A stretch of 10,754 nucleotides of DNA, from assembly GCA_012274205.1 (NCBI GenBank), contig JAAOZY010000259.1:1-10754 (forward strand), written 5' to 3'. How positions within the stretch are numbered: the stretch's first letter is position 1; every line of letters starts with the position of its first letter. This document shows positions 5,811-10,754 of this stretch, in pieces. The translations under genes were made by a program, and so were the position numbers. The notes under the pieces are model-generated. The model searched no databases. It worked only from the letters and a program-made list of their open reading frames with translations, and had not been told where the DNA came from. This stretch comes from Betaproteobacteria bacterium. GTDB taxonomy: Bacteria; Pseudomonadota; Gammaproteobacteria; Burkholderiales; SG8-39.

Positions 5811-6350
5811 TCAGGTCTTGAACGGAAATTTGAAGGCAGCGAGTAGCGCTTTGGCTTCCTCGTCGGTCTTCGCAGTGGTGGTGATGCTGATATTCATGCC
5901 GCGCAGGGCGTCGATCTGGTCGTACTCGACTTCCGGGAAGATGATCTGCTCTTTCACGCCCAGGTTGTAGTTGCCGCGCCCGTCGAAGGCGCGCTGCGAC
6001 AAGCCGCGGAAATCGCGGATGCGCGGTATTGCAATGCTGACCAGGCGGTCGAGAAACTCGTACATGCGTGTCCCACGCAGCGTAACCATGCAACCGATCG
6101 GGAGATCCTTGCGGATCTTGAAGCCCGCAATGGGCTTTTTCGACAAGGTGACCACCGGCTTTTGGCCGGCGATCTTGGTCATGTCGCCGACCGCATTGTC
6201 CATGATCTTCTTGTCGTTGACCGCCTCGCCCACGCCCATGTTGAGCGTGATCTTCTCGATGCGCGGGACCTGCATCGTCGTCTTGTACCCGAACTTCTTC
6301 ACCATGTCGGGTACCACGGTCTCTTTGTAATAGCTGTATAAGCGTGCCAT
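5811..6350 (-). CDS. rplE: 50S ribosomal protein L5
   Basis: 179 aa, as in E. coli. L5 binds 5S rRNA and 23S helix 84 in the central protuberance and touches P-site tRNA and S13. Typical segments are VPRIEKITLNMGVGEAVNDK (28–47), GQKPVVTLSKKPIAGFKIRK (62–81), PIGCMVTLRGTRMYEFLDRL (84–103) and GRGNYNLGVKEQIIFPEVEY (124–143), ending AAFKFPFKT. It starts 13 bases after the rplX stop, with only a weak GAGAG ribosome site, so translation is probably coupled. In E. coli the S8 repressor site overlaps the rplE start; a matching site is not evident by eye here. Confidence 0.98.
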   Translation of the reverse strand: MARLYSYYKETVVPDMVKKFGYKTTMQVPRIEKITLNMGVGEAVNDKKIMDNAVGDMTKIAGQKPVVTLSKKPIAGFKIRKDLPIGCMVTLRGTRMYEFLDRLVSIAIPRIRDFRGLSQRAFDGRGNYNLGVKEQIIFPEVEYDQIDALRGMNISITTTAKTDEEAKALLAAFKFPFKT

Positions 6351-6363
6351 AGTGTTTTCTCTC

Positions 6364-6681
6364 TCAGGCGTCCACTACTTCGCCGTTGGACTTGAAAATG
6401 CGCACCTTGCGCCCGTCCTCCAGCGTCTTGAAGCCGACGCGGTCGCCCTTCTGCGTCTGCGGGTTGAACAGCGCGACATTGGAGATGTCGATCGGCATGT
6501 CCATTTCCACGATGCCGCCGGTCTGATTCTTCATCGGGTTCGGTTTCTGATGCTTCTTCGCGCGGTTGACGCCCTCGACCAGCAGGTGCGTATCGTCGAC
6601 GCGGCGCAGCACGGTGCCGCGCTTGCCCTTGTCTTTACCGGTGGTGACGATCACGTCGTCACCTTTGCGAATCTTTTGCAT
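6364..6681 (-). CDS. rplX: 50S ribosomal protein L24
   Basis: 105 aa (E. coli 104). L24 is one of two initiators of 50S assembly, binding the 5' end of 23S rRNA near the tunnel exit. A KOW motif sits at the N-terminus (IRKGDDVIVTTGKDKGKRGT, 4–23), followed by LVEGVNRAKKHQKPNP (34–49) and a C-terminal RVGFKTLEDGRKVRIFKSNG (81–100). The ATG has AGGA 10 bases and GAAGG 2 bases upstream; neither is ideal. The 73-base gap from rplN is much longer than in E. coli and contains a hairpin. Confidence 0.98.
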   Translation of the reverse strand: MQKIRKGDDVIVTTGKDKGKRGTVLRRVDDTHLLVEGVNRAKKHQKPNPMKNQTGGIVEMDMPIDISNVALFNPQTQKGDRVGFKTLEDGRKVRIFKSNGEVVDA

Positions 6682-6716
6682 GGCCTTCGATTCCTATATT
6701 TCTGGCTTGGGGAGCT

Positions 6717-6735
6717 GCAAGGGGCCTTCCCCTGC
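6717..6735 (-). promoter_or_regulatory. Small hairpin between rplN and rplX
   Basis: On the minus strand GCAGGGG pairs with CCCC-T-TGC around an AAGG loop (7 bp with one bulged T), 19 bases after the rplN stop. No T-run follows, so it is not a convincing intrinsic terminator. It lies in the 73-base spacer before rplX. The role is unknown; RNA processing or pausing are possibilities. Confidence 0.4.
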
Positions 6736-6754
6736 CTGCATCAACCCGCCTTTG

Positions 6755-7123
6755 TTACAGAACTTCGGGTGCGAGCGAAACGATCTTCATGAAGCGCTCG
6801 TTACGCAACTCGCGCGTCACCGGTCCGAAAATGCGCGTGCCGATCGGTTCCAGCTTGGCATTGAGCAGCACCGCGGCGTTGGCGTCGAACTTGATCAGCG
6901 AACCGTCGGCGCGGCGCACGCCCTTGGCGGTGCGAACCACGACAGCGCTGTAGATCTCGCCCTTCTTCACGCGGCCGCGCGGGGCGCAATCCTTGATGCT
7001 GACCTTGATTACGTCGCCGATGCCTGCATAGCGCCGCTTGGAGCCGCCCAAGACCTTGATGCACATCACCGCGCGCGCGCCGGTGTTGTCGGCCACGTCC
7101 AATACACTCTGCATCTGAATCAT
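6755..7123 (-). CDS. rplN: 50S ribosomal protein L14
   Basis: 122 aa from the chosen start, the usual family length. L14 binds 23S helix 95, forms bridge B8 with the 30S subunit, and is the docking site of the silencing factor RsfS. The chain opens MIQMQSVLDVADNTGARAVM (1–20), has RGRVKKGEIYSAVVVRTAKG (49–68) and ends FMKIVSLAPEVL. An in-frame ATG 18 bases earlier (7141) is rejected because the family starts at MIQ and the Shine-Dalgarno GAGGA lies 7 bases before 7123. It is the first gene of the spc operon, preceded by a promoter and a structured leader. Confidence 0.98.
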   Translation of the reverse strand: MIQMQSVLDVADNTGARAVMCIKVLGGSKRRYAGIGDVIKVSIKDCAPRGRVKKGEIYSAVVVRTAKGVRRADGSLIKFDANAAVLLNAKLEPIGTRIFGPVTRELRNERFMKIVSLAPEVL

Positions 7124-7136
7124 TTTTGTTTCCTCT

Positions 7137-7200
7137 TCCAACTTGGACCGCTTGAGGGCGCACCCCCACGTTTGAGGTGCACCTAGCGGCCAGTCTTGGA
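7137..7200 (-). promoter_or_regulatory. Long leader hairpin upstream of rplN
   Basis: The minus-strand leader can fold into one extended stem. GGTGCACC (7183–7176) pairs with GGTGCGCC (7164–7157) around an 11-base loop: 8 pairs including one G·U. Just outside, GGCCGCT (7191–7185) pairs with AGCGGTC (7152–7146): 7 pairs including one G·U. After an internal loop, TCCAA (7200–7196) pairs with TTGGA (7141–7137). The base of the stem ends one base before the rplN Shine-Dalgarno (7131–7135), leaving it free. A smaller AACCC/GGGTT hairpin precedes it (7213–7200). No T-run follows. I infer a possible ribosomal-protein-responsive leader; the ligand is unknown. Confidence 0.55.
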
Positions 7201-7257
7201 ACCCGTCCGGGTTGAACGCTCCAGCCAGAGGCGAAGCGCAAATGCGAAAAGCGCTAG

Positions 7258-7286
7258 ATTATATCCGAGCCAAGCTGCCAGGGCAA
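7258..7286 (-). promoter_or_regulatory. Sigma-70 promoter of the spc operon
   Basis: On the minus strand TTGCCC (7286–7281) is followed after 17 bases by a perfect TATAAT (7263–7258). It lies just past the rpsQ stop, in the 176-base gap before rplN, the position of the spc promoter in E. coli. Transcription would start near 7251, giving a leader of roughly 128 bases. There is no T-tailed hairpin after rpsQ, so S10 transcripts probably also read through. Confidence 0.8.
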
Positions 7287-7299
7287 GGATACTTTCCGC

Positions 7300-7581
7300 C
7301 TAAATGTTCTTGCCCTTCTCGACCAGTTTGACGACCTTCCATGCCTTGGTCTTGGAGATCGGGCGCGTCTCCTCGATCGTCACCAGATCGCCGACCTTGT
7401 ACTCGTTGTTCTCCGAGTGCGCGTGATACTTCCGCGACCGGGTCACGATCTTGCCCACCAGCGGGTGGCGCACGCGGCGCTCGATCAGCACCGTCACCGT
7501 CTTGTTCATCTTGTCGCTGACGACGCGGCCGGTCAGGGCGCGCGCGACCTTGCTTACCTTGGCTGTCTGGGTATCGCTCAT
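7300..7581 (-). CDS. rpsQ: 30S ribosomal protein S17
   Basis: 93 aa (E. coli 84); the surplus is mainly at the two ends. S17 is an OB-fold primary binder of 16S helices 7 and 11 in the 30S body. The family core is RALTGRVVSDKMNKTVTVLI (14–33), RRVRHPLVGKIVTRSRKYHA (36–55), HSENNEYKVGDLVTIEETRP (55–74) and ISKTKAWKVVKLVEK (75–89). Its ATG overlaps the rpmC stop as ATGA, indicating coupled translation. It is the last gene of the S10 operon; the spc promoter begins 14 bases after its stop codon. Confidence 0.98.
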   Translation of the reverse strand: MSDTQTAKVSKVARALTGRVVSDKMNKTVTVLIERRVRHPLVGKIVTRSRKYHAHSENNEYKVGDLVTIEETRPISKTKAWKVVKLVEKGKNI

Positions 7582-7772
7582 TTGCTTGCCGCCTTCTGTG
7601 CAATGATGGTGCGCACCCGCGCGATGTCGCGGCGGGTTTTCTTCAGCTGGCTGTTGTTGCTCAGCTGCTGGGTCGCGACCTGCATGCGAAGGCTGAATTG
7701 CGCCTTCAGCAGGTCGTTCAGTTCCTGGTTCAGCTGCGCCACGTCCTTGGCGCGCAGTTCGCTCGGTTTCAT
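7578..7772 (-). CDS. rpmC: 50S ribosomal protein L29
   Basis: 64 aa (E. coli 63). L29 is a two-helix hairpin protein at the peptide tunnel exit, next to L23, where trigger factor and SRP dock. It starts MKPSELRAKDVAQLNQELND, continues LLKAQFSLRMQVATQQLSNN (21–40) and carries the signature KKTRRDIARVRTII at 44–57. The ATG at 7772 is chosen on family length; GGGG about 7 bases upstream lies in the last codons of rplP, whose stop is 4 bases away. Its own stop overlaps the rpsQ start. Confidence 0.98.
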   Translation of the reverse strand: MKPSELRAKDVAQLNQELNDLLKAQFSLRMQVATQQLSNNSQLKKTRRDIARVRTIIAQKAASK

Positions 7773-7776
7773 CTCT

Positions 7777-8190
7777 TTACCCCAATAAACGGTGGACAAA
7801 GGCGGTGGCGATCGGCAGCTTGGCCGAAGCAAGGCGGAATGCCTGCCGCGCCAGCACCTCGTCCACGCCGTCCATTTCATACAGCACTTTGCCGGGAACG
7901 ATTTCGGCCACCCAATACTCCGGGTTGCCTTTGCCGTTGCCCATGCGCACTTCGGCCGGCTTCTGCGAAATCGGTTTGTCCGGGAATATCCGGATCCAGA
8001 TGCGGCCGCCGCGCTTGATGTGGCGCGTCATGGCGCGGCGCGCGGCCTCGATCTGGCGCGCGGTCAGGCGGCCGCGGCCGATGGCCTTGAGGCCAAATTC
8101 GCCGAAGGAAACCTTGTTGCCGCGCGTCGCAATGCCCTTGTTGCGGCCTTTCTGCTGCTTGCGGTATTTTGTCCTGGATGGTTGAAGCAT
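7777..8190 (-). CDS. rplP: 50S ribosomal protein L16
   Basis: 137 aa (E. coli 136). L16 binds 23S rRNA near the A-site side of the peptidyl-transferase centre and organises late 50S assembly. The chain opens MLQPSRTKYRKQQKGRNKGI, has GRGRLTARQIEAARRAMTRH (38–57), GGRIWIRIFPDKPISQKP (61–78) and NPEYWVAEIVPGKVLYEMDG (89–108). Arg82 in VRMGNGKG corresponds to Arg81 of E. coli L16, the residue hydroxylated by RoxA/YcfD. The ATG at 8190, with GGAG 6 bases upstream inside the end of rpsC, matches the family N-terminus; longer frames merely read into rpsC. Only one base separates it from the rpsC stop. Confidence 0.98.
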   Translation of the reverse strand: MLQPSRTKYRKQQKGRNKGIATRGNKVSFGEFGLKAIGRGRLTARQIEAARRAMTRHIKRGGRIWIRIFPDKPISQKPAEVRMGNGKGNPEYWVAEIVPGKVLYEMDGVDEVLARQAFRLASAKLPIATAFVHRLLG

Positions 8191-8191
8191 C

Positions 8192-9124
<933 letters not shown>

Positions 9125-9133
9125 GACTGTCCC

Positions 9134-9535
9134 TTAATTTTTGGCTGCGCCGGCCACGGCGCCTGCCTTGGCTGCGGGTTTGGCCATACTGCGTTTTGCC
9201 TTGACCGCGTCGCCCACCGTGATGAAGATATGGCAGGAGTGCTTGACGACGCGGTTGCCGCGGCCTTTGGCCCGGGCATGAAAGCGTTTGAGCGGCGTGC
9301 CCTGTTCGACGTAAATGGTCTGCACCTTCAGCTCGTCGATGTCGGCGCCGTCGTTGTGTTCCGCATTGGCGATGGCGGACTCCAGCACCTTCTTGATGAT
9401 CTTGGCGCCCTTCTTCGGGCTGAACGCAAGGACGTTGAGCGCCTTGTCCACCGCCAGGCCGCGGATCTGGTCGGCGACGAGCCGGCCTTTCTGCGCCGAC
9501 AGGCGGACACCGCGCAAGGTGGCTTTTGTTTGCAT
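9134..9535 (-). CDS. rplV: 50S ribosomal protein L22
   Basis: 133 aa (E. coli 110). L22 contacts all 23S domains and sends a long beta-hairpin into the nascent-peptide tunnel, where it forms the constriction with L4 and is a known site of macrolide-resistance mutations. The core has ATLRGVRLSAQKGRLVADQI (5–24), ESAIANAEHNDGADIDELKV (52–71) and the tunnel hairpin around residues 80–100 (TPLKRFHARAKGRGNRVVKH). The last strand is SCHIFITVGD, ending at 109. Residues 110–133 are an Ala/Lys/Gly-rich tail. GGAG lies 8 bases before the ATG, 11 bases after the rpsS stop. Confidence 0.98.
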   Translation of the reverse strand: MQTKATLRGVRLSAQKGRLVADQIRGLAVDKALNVLAFSPKKGAKIIKKVLESAIANAEHNDGADIDELKVQTIYVEQGTPLKRFHARAKGRGNRVVKHSCHIFITVGDAVKAKRSMAKPAAKAGAVAGAAKN

Positions 9536-9546
9536 GGCTGTCGCTC

Positions 9547-9861
9547 CTATTTCTTCGCTGCGGCCGGCGCGGGAGTTCCGCCGCCGGGGGCCGCGACTTT
9601 TCTATCGGCCGAGTGGCTCTTGAACGTGCGGGTGAGCGCAAACTCGCCCAGCTTGTGACCGACCATGTTCTCGGAGATATAGACCGGGATATGCTGCTTG
9701 CCGTTATGCACCGCAATGGTCAGGCCGACGAAATCGGGCAGGATCGTGGAGCGGCGCGACCAGGTCTTGATCGGGCGCTTGTCGCCGCTGCCGCGCACCT
9801 TCTCCACCTTGCCAACCAGGTGATGGTCGACGAACGGGCCCTTCTTGACTGAACGTCCCAT
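9547..9861 (-). CDS. rpsS: 30S ribosomal protein S19
   Basis: 104 aa (E. coli 92). S19 is in the 30S head next to S13 and contacts 23S rRNA in an intersubunit bridge. MGRSVKKGPFVDHHLVGKVE opens the chain. KTWSRRSTILPDFVGLTIAV (32–51), VHNGKQHIPVYISENMVGHK (51–70) and LGEFALTRTFKSHSADRK (71–88) are the conserved core. The last 12 or so residues (Pro/Gly/Ala-rich, ending AAAKK) are an extension. The ATG has GAGGA and AGGA upstream in the 10-base gap after rplB. Confidence 0.98.
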   Translation of the reverse strand: MGRSVKKGPFVDHHLVGKVEKVRGSGDKRPIKTWSRRSTILPDFVGLTIAVHNGKQHIPVYISENMVGHKLGEFALTRTFKSHSADRKVAAPGGGTPAPAAAKK

Positions 9862-9871
9862 GTCCTATCCT

Positions 9872-10699
9872 CTATTTCTTGTTACGGCGATTGATGATCA
9901 TGCCGCTGGTGCGCTTGTTCTTGCGCGTGCGGTAGCCCTTGGTCAGGGTTCCCCAGGGGCTGACCGGATGCCGGCCGGCTGCGGTCTTGCCTTCACCGCC
10001 GCCATGCGGGTGGTCGATCGGGTTCATTGCCACGCCGCGCACCGTCGGGCGCACGCCGCGCCAGCGCATGCGGCCGGCCTTGCCCACCGACTCCAGCGAA
10101 TGCTCCTCGTTGCCGACTTCGCCGATGGTGGCGCGGCACTCGATGTGGACTTTGCGCACCTCGCCCGAGCGCAGGCGCAGCTGAGCGTAGCTGCCCTCGC
10201 GCGCCAGCAGCTGCACCGAGGTGCCGGCCGCACGCGCGATCTGCGCGCCTTTGCCAGGCAGCATCTCGACGCAATGCACCGTGGTGCCCACCGGAATATT
10301 GCGCAGCGGCAGCGTGTTGCCCGGCTTGATCGGCGCTTCCGCGCCCGACATGAGTTGCGCACCCACCGCGACGCCCTTGGGCGCAATGATGTAGCGGCGC
10401 TCGCCATCCAGGTAGCACAGCAGCGCGAGATTGGCGCTGCGGTTGGGGTCATATTCCAGGCGCTCGACCTTGGCCGCAACACCGTCCTTGGCGCGCTTGA
10501 AATCGACGATGCGGTAATGCTGCTTGTGGCCGCCACCCTGGTGGCGCATGGTGATGTGGCCGCTGTTGTTGCGTCCGGCGCGCCGCGATTGCGGTTCGAG
10601 CAGCGGCGCATGCGGCTTGCCCTTGTGCAGATCGGGATTGACGACCTTGACCAGCGAACGGCGTCCGGGTGAAGTGGGTTTTACCTTGACGAGTGCCAT
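9872..10699 (-). CDS. rplB: 50S ribosomal protein L2
   Basis: 275 aa (E. coli 273). L2 is a primary 23S rRNA binder needed for subunit joining and peptidyl-transferase activity. The N-terminus MALVKVKPTSPGRRSLVKVV is typical. An OB-fold (about 85–130) is followed by an SH3-like domain, with TSVQLLAREGSYAQLRLRSG at 160–179. The catalytic-centre-proximal loop RGVAMNPIDHPHGGGEG is at 221–237; His230 corresponds to the conserved His229 of E. coli. The basic tail GYRTRKNKRTSGMIINRRNK ends the chain. GGAG 6 bases before the ATG overlaps the stop region of rplW, only 3 bases away. Confidence 0.99.
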   Translation of the reverse strand: MALVKVKPTSPGRRSLVKVVNPDLHKGKPHAPLLEPQSRRAGRNNSGHITMRHQGGGHKQHYRIVDFKRAKDGVAAKVERLEYDPNRSANLALLCYLDGERRYIIAPKGVAVGAQLMSGAEAPIKPGNTLPLRNIPVGTTVHCVEMLPGKGAQIARAAGTSVQLLAREGSYAQLRLRSGEVRKVHIECRATIGEVGNEEHSLESVGKAGRMRWRGVRPTVRGVAMNPIDHPHGGGEGKTAAGRHPVSPWGTLTKGYRTRKNKRTSGMIINRRNKK

Positions 10700-10702
10700 G
10701 TT

Positions 10703-10754
10703 CTACTCCGCCGCGTGAAAGTTGATTTCCTGGCCAGGCTTCAGGCACACATAC
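10703..10754 (-). CDS. rplW: 50S ribosomal protein L23, C-terminal fragment
   Basis: Only the last 16 codons and the TAG stop are inside the window; the gene continues beyond the right edge. The readable end is YVCLKPGQEINFHAAE, which matches the C-terminal strand of L23 (E. coli ends with a similar lysine–glycine–glutamine turn and an acidic Ala-Glu end). L23 binds 23S domain III at the tunnel exit and is the docking site for trigger factor and SRP. Its position directly before rplB is the fixed S10-operon order, which supports the call despite the short fragment. Confidence 0.9.
   Translation of the reverse strand, partial: YVCLKPGQEINFHAAE

Noticed and set aside
6693..6720. Possible promoter before rplX (TTGCAG, 16 bases, TATAGG)
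   Set aside because: Both boxes are weak matches, the spacing is one short, and the -35 overlaps a hairpin; chance is a good explanation.
7123..7141. Earlier in-frame ATG adding MEEETK to L14
   Set aside because: The added residues are the translated Shine-Dalgarno region; the family begins at MIQ and no ribosome site precedes 7141.

Overview
The window is one unbroken run of ribosomal-protein and translocation genes, all on the minus strand. It is the conserved S10–spc–alpha super-cluster of bacteria. Read in the direction of transcription (high to low coordinates), the order is: end of rplW, rplB, rpsS, rplV, rpsC, rplP, rpmC, rpsQ | rplN, rplX, rplE, rpsN, rpsH, rplF, rplR, rpsE, rpmD, rplO, secY, infA, rpmJ | rpsM, rpsK, start of rpsD. 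That makes 22 complete genes and two cut by the window edges. rpmJ (37 aa) is easily missed because of its size. I found no mobile elements, rRNA or tRNA genes, CRISPR arrays or accessory cargo, and no plus-strand gene I would defend.

The DNA is visibly GC-rich, and the proteins read as proteobacterial, most like a betaproteobacterium. The evidence is: infA lies between secY and rpmJ (in E. coli it is elsewhere); rpsN is the long zinc-free form; the L22 and S5 sequences are of beta type; and the S4 N-terminus has the Cys-X2-Cys form I associate with Nitrosomonas/Thiobacillus-like lineages. The order-level placement is an inference from memory.

Right part (7300–10754): distal S10 operon. Genes are 1–11 bases apart or overlap (rpmC/rpsQ share ATGA), so they are clearly co-transcribed. 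Middle part (980–7123): spc operon. It is preceded by the clearest promoter in the window (TTGCCC, 17 bases, TATAAT) and a roughly 130-base leader that can fold into a long hairpin next to the rplN ribosome-binding site. Spacing is tight except before rplX (73 bases) and rpsE (94 bases to the preferred start); both gaps hold hairpins. Left part (1–979): start of the alpha operon, with a candidate -10 box 30 bases before rpsM and a very short leader.

The products build both ribosomal subunits and start translation (IF-1), while SecY forms the membrane channel for exported proteins. No new biological system is visible. The points worth a second look are regulatory (the spc leader, the rpsE leader and the missing E. 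coli-type alpha leader) and structural: several proteins, most of all L15 and S3, carry long Ala/Lys/Pro-rich C-terminal tails beyond the usual family length.
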